A DNA stretch of 64,000 nucleotides from Antedon mediterranea (taxonomy: Eukaryota > Echinodermata > Crinoidea > Comatulida > Antedonidae): positions 17,272,922 to 17,336,921 of the forward strand of contig NC_092678.1 of the NCBI RefSeq assembly GCF_964355755.1, in the 5' to 3' direction. Every line of letters starts with the position of its first letter. Within the stretch, counting starts at the first letter, position 1. The translations under genes were made by a program, and so were the position numbers. The notes beneath the pieces are model-generated. The model was not told where the DNA came from and did not search any database. It saw only the letters and a program-made list of their open reading frames with translations. This document shows, in pieces, positions 1-12,682 of the stretch.

Positions 1-851
1 GATGAACGAGTGATCAGCAAGTCTAATGTATGACCATGTCGGTGTGTAGGTGTAGACACATGCTGTTGAAGACTGCTTGCTACAAGTAGATTCCGAAAAT
101 GAATTGCATCTGCATCATTTGGCATATCCACATGGATGTTAAAGTCTCCAACGAATAGTATGGGAGCCGGCTTCAATACATAGTGATCGACCAAAGTTGA
201 GAATTCTTCAGTGAAAACATTTAGACTGCAACCCGTTGATTTGCTTTGAGAACGATATACTGCTACGAGGAAAACTGAGGATGCATTGCTGACTATTTCC
301 ACATTTAGCAGTTCAAATGATTTTGGTAATAATCCCGTGTCATAACATTTAACCGCTATGCTTTCCTTGTAAAGAAGTGCAACTCCACCACCTCTTTTAG
401 TACCAGCACGGGGAGCATGTTTGAGAGAGTATCCGTTGGGTGTAATATTTCCTATAACTGATGTGTCTTCTGGTTTAAGCCACGTTTCCGAAAGGGCAAC
501 AACATCCAGATTATGTTCGATAACGAAATCCACAAATTCTGTTGTTTTGTTCCGAACGGATCTTCTATTAATACTGCAAAATTTAATATTGTTTTTAGAT
601 AAGAGAGAGTTTGATGATAAGTCCGGAAATGATAGATTGTTTTTAGTGTGTTTGTCACGCCCAGCTCTTGTACCACGCCTGGTTTTTCTTTTTGGCCTCC
701 TTGGTAATAGGTGACTACTACAGCTACTGGAGTTCAACTTAAAAGATTGTATAATTAAGCAAGATTCTTCAGGAAGTTCACAACTGTTATTGTTGTTGGT
801 TACACAGCCCTGTAAACCATGAAGAAACTCAGAGCTATAGCTAATTAGCAT
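1..851 (-). pseudogene. Partial CR1/L2-type LINE, 5' ORF part (left copy)
   Basis: Reverse-strand copy of the first part of the LINE ORF described at 9561-12682, cut by the window edge. It holds the N-terminal basic segment and much of the exonuclease-endonuclease-phosphatase domain, including the SETW and GDFN regions. The start codon would be at 851. Nothing in this part is broken, but the rest lies outside the window. Confidence 0.85.
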
Positions 852-947
852 GACAACAGCAGATCTTCAAGCATGAGGTGTACAAGGTCATTTACATAAC
901 AATATGCACAGTCAGATTGAAAGTACAGGGCTAGCTTCCCACTGATG

Positions 948-1469
948 CTAGTAGACCATTGTTCTTGAGCAGTGATGAGTTTGAATTAAAACAATAAAGG
1001 CACAAGCAGGGCCTAGCTGAACTTCAGGAAACAACAAGAAAAACAACTGCGATTTACTCCAAGATACGATTATTTCCACATAAGAAATTTGTGAATATAT
1101 GGTGCTCAATTTGCTATTCCAGCATCCAGTAAAACTTATTTGATGAAAAAAACCATCTGCAAACAGATACGAAGTTGTTATGCACAGAGCAATATAGAGC
1201 CGCCACATGGGCGCTGCAACCTCCTCTAGTAAAGCACATTGAAGGCCAGTAACGTCGCTAATAGTTCCACTGGAAATACGCCTTTTCACGATATGGAAGA
1301 CATCTTCTTCGATGGATGACAAAATAATAATATGAGCAAAGCGTAGCCAATGGTTCTGTCCACAACAGATTGTGGACAAGCCCATAATAACGACCATATT
1401 AATGTCAAAGGCAAAGTTACTAAAACATTCATAACTGATTAACGGCGGACAGTCAAAATGAAATTCCAA
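948..1469 (-). other. Unrecognised 173-codon open frame (left copy)
   Basis: This long uninterrupted frame lies just beyond the LINE 5' end. It has several hydrophobic stretches and many cysteines but no motif I recognise, and no convincing splice sites tie it to the LRR gene. It recurs unchanged at 12779-13300, which only reflects the duplication and is not evidence of selection. It may be chance or a relic of a mobile element. Confidence 0.2.
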
Positions 1470-2766
1470 AAATGTTAGTCACCTTAAGCATACTATTTTG
1501 TCCCCTCCGAAGAAATGTATATTCAGTGGTTAGTTTGATTATTCTACATGTTGACTTACATAATAAAACCATCGAAACATGTTAATCTAAACTTTCACAA
1601 ATGTGTGCTTATAATCATCTCGTTCGGTTTTATCAAAGAAATACTGTCAACATTCTAACAAATCTCGCCCTTTCTCCAAGTATTATTCAATGTTAATTTA
1701 ATTTAACAAAAAAAATTGATTAAACATGTAGATTATTTATTATTTAAAAAGGCAACCAGTGAACGTTACTGGTGAGAGAACCACTAAAACCGTGGCGTGT
1801 CTCGACATCCAGTCCATGGTGTTTAAAGTTAGAATACACTGCTCCAGGAAGACGCTACCTTAATCCACGTTAGGGCAAATGAGCACTGTCTGTAAGACTC
1901 TGTTATGCAGAAATGTATATCAAATGAAAACGAAAAGGAAAGTCTGGAGTTGTGACTAACCATCTATTTCAGCCAAACAAAAAATGGAACATACTCTATC
2001 GACAAAATAGGGACCAAATCAGAACCCATCAAGATCATATGTATAACTCGACTGCTGATAAATGACGAACGTAAGCTATTTACACGCTACCACTGTAAGG
2101 AGCTCGAAAGCAGAGATGAATAGATGAATGGATGATAAAATTAATAACTTGCACTACTATATCCTAATTGATAATGAAATAAACATGAACTATATTAATG
2201 ACATTACAATTGTTAACTGAACTGAAGTACATGATGAACAACCACTATTTAGTTTTATAATGAACTTCTGTAATATGAACAAATTGAAACTACTTAATTT
2301 GTATTTTTACATTACTTTATTGTCAAAAACCAACGTAATAAAATATTAGAATATAGGCCTACAGCACCGGATATTTATGATAACGTGATCTAATGATTAT
2401 TTGAATAGACACCACACCTAGGAAATTGAATACAACAATTCTGTAGTCAAAATTAAACTGGTTTCTTGTGATAGCGTCAACAAGCATTATTGACATGAGT
2501 AGTGTACTCCATATTATTGGTATGATGTACTGTAAGTCCCTCCGGATATATTTAAAGTTACTGGACTTATTATTAATAGTTTTTCGTTAGTAAATTGACA
2601 CTTTATACTGCCTTAGTAGGTTCCGATGAACCTTAGAATCAGGAAAAACTTCAAATATCATATCTTATATTATGTCTAATTTCATAATTAACATGATTGC
2701 CTTGCAATGTAAATCAGCATTCTTTACATTTTTTGGATGCATACAATTATAAGAAGAAATACTTAC

Positions 2767-2838
2767 AGTATTTGCAAAGATGTTAAACCACCAAATACAT
2801 TTGCAGGCAATGATTGTAAGTGGTTTTCGTTTAAATAT
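2767..2838 (-). CDS. LRR exon (72 nt), CUB-LRR receptor gene, left duplicate
   Basis: On the minus strand an AG acceptor precedes the exon and GTAAGT follows it. In phase 2 it reads YLNENHLQSLPANVFGGL and then TSLQIL, a textbook extracellular leucine-rich repeat (L-x-L-x-x-N-x-L...F-x-x-L-x-x-L). At 72 nt and phase 2-2 it adds exactly one 24-residue repeat without changing frame. An identical exon lies at 14598-14669. Further 3' exons of the gene must lie left of the window. Confidence 0.8.
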
Positions 2839-3704
2839 CTTCAACAACAAAAAGAAACAAAAGTTAGTAATTAAACATTCACGAGCTGTTTTGAAGGATG
2901 TCGTCTTTGTTTTTGGACACAAAAGTAAATTAAAATATGTTGGCCGTATAGAATAGGTGTCTGTGGAAATTACTATATGGCCGATAACGTTACGAACGTT
3001 TGGTTATTACACAAATGAAAATGTAAATAAAGTGCATGATCGAATAGTTTTAGGGTTCTAAGATGGAGAAATAGACATCAAACTCGTCTGCTGTCATTCG
3101 TCTGAAAGTCAATATAAACGGTCAGGCCGTTATTATAAATGAGAAAAAACGTAGTAAAAGTGTAGTATTATACTTAAACTTAATTTAAACTTTTCATAAA
3201 ATGTCGATTGATGTTACGTATGAAGTGATATCCGGGAACATTGCGTCAAGTTTATCGAACAATTTGGGTACGAACTTTCAAAAACCGCTTTATCATGCCA
3301 TTAAGTAATTGTTCATATAAAGAATCGATTTTCCTATATCAATGTAAACGATTCCATGTGGTTCATGTTCTAAAAAAACTGCTATTGTTAGCCCTGAAAA
3401 AAAAGAACCTATTATACTTTTACGGACCATTTTCGCTGAACACGTCGAAGATGTTGGTACTTAGCATTAGTTAGTTTTAAGTTGGACAAAAGCAGTTTAT
3501 TAACTTTAAAAGGAGCATCCCAACCATTGCCTGGTCGGCGATCTTTTGACTAAACGTCCTAAATATATTTTTGAACAAACAAAGTTAAATCAAATCATCT
3601 GAACTCATATTATTAGTTAGTAAATTGAATTTTAGAAACATCTACACATATCATATATCTGTAAATCTGCAGCATATTTGAAGTATAAAATTATAAGAAA
3701 ACAC

Positions 3705-3762
3705 AGTATTTGCAAAGATTTTTAACCACATTTGCAGGCAATGATTTTCGTCGTATAAATAC
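3705..3762 (-). pseudogene. Decayed LRR exon (58 nt), left duplicate
   Basis: The sequence is clearly related to the 2767-2838 exon: Y-L-x-x-E-N-H, L-P-A-N-V and the Q-I-L end are recognisable. Two internal deletions shorten it to 58 nt, which would break the frame if it were spliced in. The donor is a weak GTGTTT instead of GTAAGT. It is probably skipped or dead. An identical copy is at 15536-15593. Confidence 0.65.
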
Positions 3763-3899
3763 CTTGTAAATGTTGTAAATAAACACAGGAGCTGTTTTGA
3801 AGGATGTCTTTGTTTTGGAAAAAATAGTTTCACTTGCGTATATGTCAATGATTAACATAGAGTGGTTGTAAAATAATAAGTGTCAGTGGAAAATAATAG

Positions 3900-4760
3900 A
3901 TGCTGATGTTAACATGCTAATAAAAAAAAGAAGAGTAACATTACAAATGTAAGAGTTTAGCTTTATAATGTATTTGTAATAGGTAGTCTCTGTAGCAAGG
4001 GCAAATTCTCACCCGACTAAACATAGCTGAAATAATAGTTGATGTAGACCTAATCTGACCTACATGAATTTTAGAATTGAGAATAACCAAACGAATTAAG
4101 AACAATTTTTACAGAAAATTGATGGTATAATGATGATTTATTTGCAGTTTAAGAAGTGACAGTATTTTCCCTTCTCTTATCTTATCTTATCTAGGTCTAC
4201 TGCAGAATGTGAACGGAAACATCCGTATACGTTTGACAAAAAGTATAAAAAATTACCTATAAAAAGATTGACCAGTTTATAATAATCTCATAGCGCCGTT
4301 ACACACTCACATAATTATTATTTGTTTGTACAATAATGTAAGCAAATAGACTGGAAGATACTAAAGCATTTTTTAAAAACTATAACACAATACTACTGTT
4401 GTAAGGTCTATAACCCACAAGGGCTTTGATGTTACTGTAATGATCAATAACTGTACCATTAACATTGGTCAAATCAAGTAAACATGTTCCTACCAAGAAT
4501 AACCTGTAATACAAAAATGTAAACATAATAATACAATTTTAATATAAATTTTATTGACAAAAAGAGAGATAGACGTTTCATTACTATCATAGAAACATTT
4601 TCAAGATCAAGTGAATCCAAATCAATAATAATTATTTGCACTAAGCACCAAAGTTGGTGACATGAAATGCTACTGAGGGATTGAAATTAAATATTAAACG
4701 TCTTTTAATTCATAATAATACAACTTAAAACTATCATTTTAATTATTTTGCAAAAAAACA
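3900..4760. repeat. Intron segment homologous to 24.1-25.2 kb
   Basis: This segment shares, with divergence, a run of landmarks with 24100-25200 and in part 25800-26200. These are the GTAGTCTCTGTAGCAAGGGCAAA line, the CAGAATGTGAACGG line and the ATAATCTCATAGCGCCG line. It shows that the LRR-bearing units in the left copy and in the 19-26 kb array come from one ancestral block. No gene seen. Confidence 0.6.
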
Positions 4761-5383
4761 AAAAAACACACATATTTTATGTTTTATCCGCTTTGATTAA
4801 GAATAAATTGAATAATGTGTTATTGTTCAGAGTCATACCACAAGGCTTCAATTAAAAAAATATACTTTAACGTACTAATGTTATAGGATCTAGTATGTCA
4901 ACAAATTACACCAGGTATGTATGCAATATTTTACTCCAGAAGATGTTAAAATACTCAAGAATAAACTAGCTAAGTAACTGATGGGGGTGACAGTGTCGTA
5001 TTAAAACGTCGTCAAAAAGTCGAGAATAATATGACCGGTATCTTATCATTTCTTATTAACAATAATGTTGAATTAAAGAATTCTGACATTTCCTGCTGTG
5101 AACTTATCTAAAATTGCAACTGTTGATATTGGGGCTGTAGATACTGCCTCGTTATATCGTGAGATAAACAAGATACCATTTGATTTGCAGCTTGTAAAAG
5201 GAGATGTTGAGCATGGTTTTACTGAAAGACAACACATCAAGATTAAGCTGAATGAGTGTTATTGAACAGTCAAAACTTCATTGAACTGCAATAATGCTAG
5301 CAACGCCAAGTATTTTCCTAATGCTGTTTAAGTGATGCTTCTCGTCAAGGTACGTATAAGCAAAAGCCACAAAAAAGCAGACA

Positions 5384-7592
5384 CATGCCTTCCTTGGAAT
5401 TATGTCCGTTGATACCACCGTGGATGGAAATCAATGCAAAAGTGAGTGCTTTGACTGTTAAAAGTGATGAATATGCTCCTTTATTGTTGAGCTGTGATGC
5501 TAAATATAAAGAGAATATATACTTGGTCCGTCACTCTGGCCTGCTAATGCCATCATTCGTAAATATTATGAGCCTAGAATTGGTTTGAAAGATAATCAAT
5601 ATGACTCCAGCTTTAACCATACTGGTTAGTCATGGCTGTTCATCAAACTTGTGATGTCCGAGTAGTTTCATATAACTGTAAGAAATTAAAGTCTAAACAG
5701 AAGAAGATTATTGACTTATGCGAGACGTATGATGTTATTTGTTTGCAAGAAACATGGCTATGTTATGATGAGCTTCACCTCTTGGAAACGCTGTATATTG
5801 ATTTTGACTGTTATGGCACGTCGTCTATTGATACCTCCGCATCTCTGGAAGTGTAGCTACATTGTTTAGAAAGAGTTTATATAGTTCTGGTAGGCTGTGA
5901 GAATCGGGGTTCACGTCTGACACGTTTACCTTCTATAGCACATAACACAACCAGTCGGTTGGACCATTTAGTTTCCACTCAGAGTTCTCATTCTAGTTTA
6001 AGTAATTGTAATTGTAGTTTTGCGTCAGGTAGTTGAGTGATTAGATGTTTTGCCCTACTAAGTAAAATTGAGAATATTTGCGAAAACATTCGCAAGTAGT
6101 TCTCGGGTGAGACTCGAACCCACGACCTCCAGATCACTAGCCTGGCGTTCATACCTCTAGACCACCGAGCTTGCGCTGATGGCCAGTGGTTAGATTCGAG
6201 CTCAAGTAAGCAGCGGGTACTGCACCAACAGGATTGTAATTGTAGTTTTAGCTATTGTAATTTTAGCTATATGATTTCATAGGGTCTGATCATTTCTCTA
6301 TTGCATTTTGTATTAATGATGTTTTATGGGATAAGCCTATAACCCATGATTCAAGATAACGACAGACATAACATTGCAACTATTGTTAACTGCAAGTCCG
6401 TTAGTAAACAGGATATTGATAAGTACACTTATACCACATGTATTACTTAATAGTCTTTTAATTAAGTCCTAAGCTTTCAATTGCCATAGTTTCTTTCTGG
6501 ACGCACCAAAAGCGTTCGATCGAGTCAAATCTTATTTAAAGTTTTAGTTGAAAGAGGTGTGCCTATCTTTGTAGTTAGGAGCTTACGACACTGGTTTGAT
6601 AATCAAGAATTTGTTGTTAAATGGGGACATTGTGTCCCTTCACTTTTTTTCTGTTATTAACGGTGTGCGCCAAGGGGGTGTAATGTCTCCACTGCTTTAC
6701 AATGTAGCCTATTATATTGACGATCTTTATGTACAACTTAGAGAGTCCAATCATGGGTGTACTATTGGTGATAACAAAGTTAATTGTCTCAGTTACGCTG
6801 ATGACATGCTTCTCATGGCTTCTTTTTCTATTGGAGTACTGAATCTCATTAATGTTTTTGAACTTTATGCTACGAATCGAGATATTGTGTACGGTACTAT
6901 ACAATCCAAGTGTATGTTTTTATGTGCTCGTGTACGTAAGTTACAAGGTTGACCTAGTGTTAAGCTAAAACACACTGACCTTGAATTTGTTGACTGTATA
7001 ACATACTTGGGTCATGTGATTTGTAACTCTCTGAATGATGATAATGATAATATTAAGAAACAGTATCGAGCTCTGTGTATCAAAGCTAATGCATTATTCA
7101 GGACATTCTACAAATGTTCCGTTGAAGTTAAATGTCAGTTATTTAAAATGTTTTGCGTTAATGTAGGCCAATACTGTATGACTCTATGGAGTAAATTCCG
7201 TGAAGGTACTGTAAACTAATTTAGAGTTTTCTTTAATAACGGGTTGCGTAAGCTACTGAAAATTCTTAGTTATATCATGATGTTTTTTAACGAATAACGT
7301 TCCCTCATTCTATAATTTGATGGAACGCTATACATTATAGTTTTAAGAGCATAATTCATGACAGTTGCAATAGCCTGATTCAAACCATAGTTAACGTCCT
7401 AGCACAATCCAACCTACTGTACAGTACATCAGCGTTGGTACAAATTGGTATTTTTTAGGATATTGTAAGTTGATTTGTGGAAGTTGCTTATTTAATTTCC
7501 TGGTTAAATTGTTTCTATTTTTGTTTTTTGTATGAATTGTAATGGATGTACTATCCGAAATAAAGAAAATGAATGAATGAATGAATAGTGTA
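5384..7592 (+). pseudogene. Old non-LTR retrotransposon (LINE-B), left copy
   Basis: Broken plus-strand frames. The 5632-5856 frame has the start of an endonuclease domain (VVSYNCKKL...CLQETWL). The 6596-6952 frame has reverse transcriptase blocks (NGVRQGGVMSPLLYNV, then YADDMLLMA). The 7007-7219 frame continues the C-terminal part. Stops and frameshifts separate them. The 3' end carries AATAAAG and an (ATGA)n tail at about 7556-7590, typical of a LINE 3' terminus. It is interrupted by a SINE at 6022-6232. It sits antisense inside an intron of the LRR gene. Confidence 0.85.
6022..6232 (-). mobile_element. tRNA-derived SINE with 17-bp target duplication (left copy)
   Basis: This 211-bp insert is flanked on both sides by ATTGTAATTGTAGTTTT (6005-6021 and 6233-6249). 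Read on the minus strand it contains a tRNA-like head. The anticodon arm has the stem CCAGG/TCTGG and loop CTAGTGA (anticodon AGT, threonine). A good T arm with GGTTCGAGT follows. The acceptor stem is degenerate and extra 5' and 3' sequence is present, so it is a SINE and not a working tRNA gene. Confidence 0.8.
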
Positions 7593-7751
7593 CCGTCATT
7601 TTAAAAGTGATATTATTGGCTTAATACAACGTCATGGTATTTAGAAACAGTTAAACCAACCCTTAAATGCATAATTTCACAATTAACCAGATTTACTTAC
7701 AATTGTAAAGCTTGTTGTTACAAGTAAGGAAAAATGAGAATAAACACTTAC

Positions 7752-7823
7752 AGTGTAACCAATGACGTCAAACCAACAAATTCATTTCCAGATAATGTAG
7801 TAATGTCGTTATAGCTTAAATCC
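7752..7823 (-). CDS. LRR exon (72 nt), CUB-LRR receptor gene
   Basis: Minus-strand exon between AAG and GTAAGTG, phase 2-2. It reads DLSYNDITTLSGNEFVGL then TSLVTL, one canonical LRR. Its nearest relatives are the exons at 19583, 21185 and 22811. It lies in the diverged part of the large duplication, so it differs from its partner at 19583-19654 at several residues. This suggests it has been separate for some time. Confidence 0.8.
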
Positions 7824-8089
7824 CTTCAAAATAAAAACATGAATACTTGGTAAAATAACAGTTCACGAGTTGAGGTTTCCTTCTTCGGGGAAAAATTGTT
7901 ACAGTTTGGTGTGTATTTCAGCGGACAAAATTGTGACCGTAAAATAATTTATCTGCATTGTACTGTTAGTGTGTATTACGTGTCAGTGAAAATTAAAGAT
8001 GGTCGACAATGGTGCAAACATTAAAATATTAAAATTAAAATACAAAGTTTATCAATTGAGTACGTAGAACTAAAGATCCGAAGCCTAGT

Positions 8090-8330
8090 TGGTTGGAACT
8101 TGTTCCGCCAGAGATGGTTCCTGATCAAGTTAAAACTATCAAACACGTCACAGGAAGCGTGGACAAATGTGGAAAACGCGTCAAACGTCGAAGGAAAAAA
8201 TTCAAACCTCCATCCATCTGTTATTTTTGGTAATGCGCACTCACTCAAAACAAGTGAAATGGCTGCAAATGTATTCGAATACAGGGACAGTTGCCTTATG
8301 GCGATCACTGAAACTTGGCTAATTTAATCT
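8090..8330 (+). pseudogene. LINE-C endonuclease fragment (oldest unit)
   Basis: The plus-strand frame reads EYRDSCLMAITETWL, the N-terminal part of a CR1/Rex1-like endonuclease. It is the same fragment found in the three units between 19.8 and 23.8 kb. Similarity is lost shortly after the TETWL motif and the remainder has decayed. Confidence 0.65.
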
Positions 8331-8339
8331 TTTCGGATC

Positions 8340-9470
8340 ATGGATCAAAAACTTGTTCTTGTTATCTGGAAATATTAACATTAAACAGTACCAACGGAAA
8401 TTACGATAATAAAGTATCTATTTTATTAATTTCGAAATACAAAGAAAAAATAACAACAAAATATCTATATTGTGCCAACAGAGGCCAAAAAGACTTATGT
8501 CCAATTAGGCGTGTCACTCTGACAGTGAAACAATTACAAGGTATAATTGATATAATACTAATTTAATGTTACTTTATCTCGTATTATCATTATTTGCATG
8601 TTTTAGCTGTTTTTCATTAACTGTATTTGCATCATTATAACAATGTTTTATCTAGATTGACTGTAATCATGTTGTACTTTCCATATCATATGATTTCTAG
8701 ATGTAGATCAATATCTACGATACAATACAACCGTTAAATGACGATGATCCATGTATTCTGCTATATTTTTATTTTTCATTATGGCCGCCGATGGTGCTAC
8801 AGTAACTGAATTAAAGAGTCTTGTTCGCAAACAATACCAAAATAGAAAAACTCAAAAAGAGTATAAGAAAGATTACGTTTGGACGTATCACACATGAAAC
8901 AGACAAGTATTCCGTAGAAGTATTAATTCCTAAAATAAAATAATTGTTTTTATGAGGCATAGAGTTAAACTGACGTTTTCATGAGAAGAAAATATATAAT
9001 ATTTGTTCTACGTGCACAATAAGCTTATTACAACACTATTGCAGATTATACGTACGGTGAATCGATGACGAGTCGGAGACGAACCGAACGGATCATCCAG
9101 GATTTCTGAAAAATCTGGCCAAGTGCGCCCACTTTGCGCAGCATTGTACGAAGGCGTGTGTATATTTGTTTTCGTATCTAATTTTGGCTTTCAAAAATTG
9201 TAGCGCAAAGCAATCGCTACTCCTGGATCCGCCCGCCGGAATATTTTGACATAAAATGATAGAGGTTCAGACGTTCTGTGGTACATTTAAATTGTATTAT
9301 TTGTATGTTCCCTTTAAACTTCATCTTAATTTCAAATATAATAATATCAATAAAGTAATACTGTTTACTTAGAAGTGTGTCAGTTATCCAGCACTGAAGA
9401 AAACAAACTCAGAAAAAATTTAAACACATGTGACCACGTTATTTGAACATTTTAAAGCTAAGTGAGTTAA
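8340..9470. other. Intronic/intergenic DNA without recognisable genes
   Basis: AT-rich sequence with a short GC-rich patch around 9060-9240. No exon with convincing splice borders, no conserved protein similarity and no clear repeat structure was seen by eye. Confidence 0.5.
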
Positions 9471-9560
9471 TTAATGAGATGTAAATAATAATAATAATAA
9501 ATGAAAACTTAAAAAGCGCCGGTATCCTCCACCCATGTGGCGCTCATGGCACTTTGTGCA

Positions 9561-12500
9561 TTAACAACGTGCGAGAACATCAGCGAATAGCGACGTCTTT
9601 AGGTTGGTCTTGAAACTGTTTAGACTAGTTGAGCATTTAACTGTTGCTGGTAAGCTGTTCCATACACTTGCGGCCGCAACGTAAAAAGATCTCTGACCCC
9701 ACTGAATTTTCGCTCTACGCTCTTGAAGAAGGTTTTGTGACAATGATCGTAGGCATCTGCGGGATGATTCGTAACGATCCACAAGGTCAGATAAATAAGC
9801 AGGAGCACTGTCATTTAGGATCTTGAATACAAACAACGCAAGTTTGTACTTAATACGTTGTTGAACAGGCAACCAATGCAAATCCATCAGGACAGGAGTT
9901 ATGTGAGCGTTTGATTTTGTATAAGTTACAATTCTAGCTGCCATATTTTGCAAGCGCTGCAAACGTTGTATTTGAGATTTTGGTATGCCAAACAACAAGG
10001 CATTACCAATGTCAATTTTAGAAGTGACAAATGAGTGTACAATCAATTCAGCTGTTTTCTTGTTAAGATTACCGCGAATACGACCAAGGTTCCTAATCGA
10101 TATGCATGCTGCTTTGGATACAGTTGTTATTTGTGCTTCCATAGTGAGATTACTATCCAGCATGATTCCCAGATTCCAGACCACCGATGAGGGAGCGATG
10201 TTAGAGTGTCCGATTCTGATATGTGTGATGTTGATTTTGGAGATGTTACATTTAGACCCGACGATAATAAACTCTGTCTTTCCATCATTCAACTTTAGGT
10301 AATTTGATGTCATCCAATTGCGAACATCTTCTATAAACAGGCTTCCATCTTACTGATTGCTGCAGCAACATCCCTTTGCACTGGATTTACTGACACATAA
10401 ATCTGTGTATCATCTGCATAGAAATGGAAATGTAGACTGTGTTTGCGAATAATGTCACCAAGGGGAAGCGTATAAATGGAAAACTGGCCAGGCCCAATTA
10501 CTGACCCCTGTGGTACACCATATTCCAGGCAAGCTTCATCTGAGAATGCATCATTGATACAGACTAGCTGACGTCTTCCTGTAAGATATGACTGGAACCA
10601 GTTAAGAGCAACACCATTTATGCCAATGCGATTTCTCAGACGGGTTATCAGTCTTTGGTGATCAACTGTATCAAACGCTGCTGACAAATCCAACAACACC
10701 AATAGCGTTATTTTCCCATCATTCATTCCTTGTAACAAATCATTCTGTACCTTTAAAAGGGAACTCTCCGTGCTATGACATGCACGGTATGCCGACTGGT
10801 AATTCTCATTTAAATTATGCTTTTGAAGATATGGAGTAATGCGTGATGTCACTACACGCTCCAGAGTCTTTCCAAGAAAAGAAAGATTCGACACCGGGCG
10901 GTAATTTCTCAGCGTGTTATGATCCAAGTTTTGCTTTTTTATTAAAGGACGAACGTGAGCAATTTTCAGTTCATCTGGCACTATGCCGGTATTAAGAGAA
11001 TGGTTAATGATTTCCGTTATTATTGGAACGACTGCGTCTATACACTTCTTCAGTATAGAAGTAGGAACTGGATCTAACCTGCATGATTTTGTTGGTGATT
11101 TCATCAGAATGTTGCGGATCTCATCTTGAGATGCTGGTGTAAATGTTGTGAGATGCTGATGAACAGCTGTCACAGGCTCATTAAATGACATGTCATCAAT
11201 CTTGAAGTCGTCTCTGATGATCTTGATCTTGTCTGTGAAAAACTGACAGAACCTGTTCGCAAGATCTAAGTCAGAAAGACTATCTGAGAGAGGTGATACC
11301 TGGCGATGATGAAGGAGTTGGTTAACAATTTTAAAAAGTCCTTTCTGATCTGCTGCATGTTCTTCACACAAGCCAATGTAGTAGTTGGCCTTTGCCTTTC
11401 TTACCATGGAATTTACATTCCTCTTCTGTGCAATGTAAGCTTGACGATCTATTTCCAGATGAGAGATTCTCCATTTCTTTTCAAGCTTACGCTTTGTTCT
11501 TTTCTCAGCATAGATGTTACTGTTATACCAACTAGTGTTTGGTCGGATCTTTACTGTTCTCTTTTTCGGTGGTGCGTGTTTGTCAAGAAGTTCACTCAAA
11601 GTGGTGACATATAGTCGTACTTTACTTGATAAATCAAGATTTGAGAGCGAAGTTCCGAGATCAGACTGTGTGATATCTTTACATAATGTCTCAAAATTTA
11701 TAGCATTCCAATGACGAGTTTCGATGGATTTAGTGATTACGGGTGGCTTCTTGATAAGGAGATTACATGTGATTGCATAGTGATCTGATATACCATCAAT
11801 GACATTAAGGTTTGAGAAAACAGGAGGATCAGATGAACGAGTGATCAGCAAGTCTAATGTATGACCATGTCGGTGTGTAGGTGTAGACACATGCTGTTGA
11901 AGACTGCTTGCTACAAGTAGATTCCGAAAATGAATTGCATCTGCATCATTTGGCATATCCACATGGATGTTAAAGTCTCCAACGAATAGTATGGGAGCCG
12001 GCTTCAATACATAGTGATCGACCAAAGTTGAGAATTCTTCAGTGAAAACATTTAGACTGCAACCCGTTGATTTGCTTTGAGAACGATATACTGCTACGAG
12101 GAAAACTGAGGATGCATTGCTGACTATTTCCACATTTAGCAGTTCAAATGATTTTGGTAATAATCCCGTGTCATAACATTTAACCGCTATGCTTTCCTTG
12201 TAAAGAAGTGCAACTCCACCACCTCTTTTAGTACCAGCACGGGGAGCATGTTTGAGAGAGTATCCGTTGGGTGTAATATTTCCTATAACTGATGTGTCTT
12301 CTGGTTTAAGCCACGTTTCCGAAAGGGCAACAACATCCAGATTATGTTCGATAACGAAATCCACAAATTCTGTTGTTTTGTTCCGAACGGATCTTCTATT
12401 AATACTGCAAAATTTAATATTGTTTTTAGATAAGAGAGAGTTTGATGATAAGTCCGGAAATGATAGATTGTTTTTAGTGTGTTTGTCACGCCCAGCTCTT

Positions 12501-12682
12501 GTACCACGCCTGGTTTTTCTTTTTGGCCTCCTTGGTAATAGGTGACTACTACAGCTACTGGAGTTCAACTTAAAAGATTGTATAATTAAGCAAGATTCTT
12601 CAGGAAGTTCACAACTGTTATTGTTGTTGGTTACACAGCCCTGTAAACCATGAAGAAACTCAGAGCTATAGCTAATTAGCAT
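9561..12682 (-). pseudogene. Nearly intact CR1/L2-type LINE ORF (endonuclease + reverse transcriptase), one frameshift
   Basis: The 783-codon frame (12682-10331) begins with a basic N-terminal tail. The endonuclease domain follows from about residue 88 to 310, with SETW near 121, GDFN and SDH. Reverse transcriptase comes next, with LDLSAAFDTVDH, GVPQGSVIGP and the catalytic YADD near residue 756. The frame closes after KMEACL. The 250-codon frame (10313-9561) supplies the thumb and C-terminal part in another frame. The break near 10325 fits a 2-nt insertion or 1-nt loss. The 3' UTR ends in an (ATT)n tail near 9480-9500. It jumps by target-primed reverse transcription. As read here the protein is cut just after the active site. 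Confidence 0.9.

Larger units (their letters stand above)
1..6969. repeat. Left copy of large tandem duplication (spacing 11,831 bp)
   Basis: This stretch matches 11832-18800 base for base wherever I compared lines. Open frames, LRR exons, LINE and SINE all recur with a constant offset of 11,831. The copy continues to the left of the window. To the right, from about 6970 to 8330, similarity continues but with scattered substitutions and small indels, so exact identity stops abruptly inside a LINE. It may be a recent duplication or gene conversion, or an assembly duplication. Confidence 0.95.

Noticed and set aside
421-714. Plus-strand 97-codon frame, repeated at 12252-12545
   Set aside because: Antisense shadow of the LINE ORF; the repeat is due to the large duplication.
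2359-2565. Minus-strand 68-codon frame after an AG with a membrane-like stretch (IIWSTLLMSIMLVD), also at 14190-14396
   Set aside because: I considered a GPCR TM2 exon because of an LMSI-L motif, but the surrounding residues do not follow the family and there is no good polypyrimidine tract. The second copy is only the duplication.
4379-4507. Minus-strand frame LFLVGTCLLDLTNVNG... after an ACAG acceptor
   Set aside because: A diverged homologue near 25.0 kb does not preserve the frame, so no sign of coding constraint.
6100-6180. tRNA-Thr gene
   Set aside because: The anticodon and T arms are good, but the acceptor stem fails and the sequence lies within a 211-bp insert with target duplications; called a SINE.
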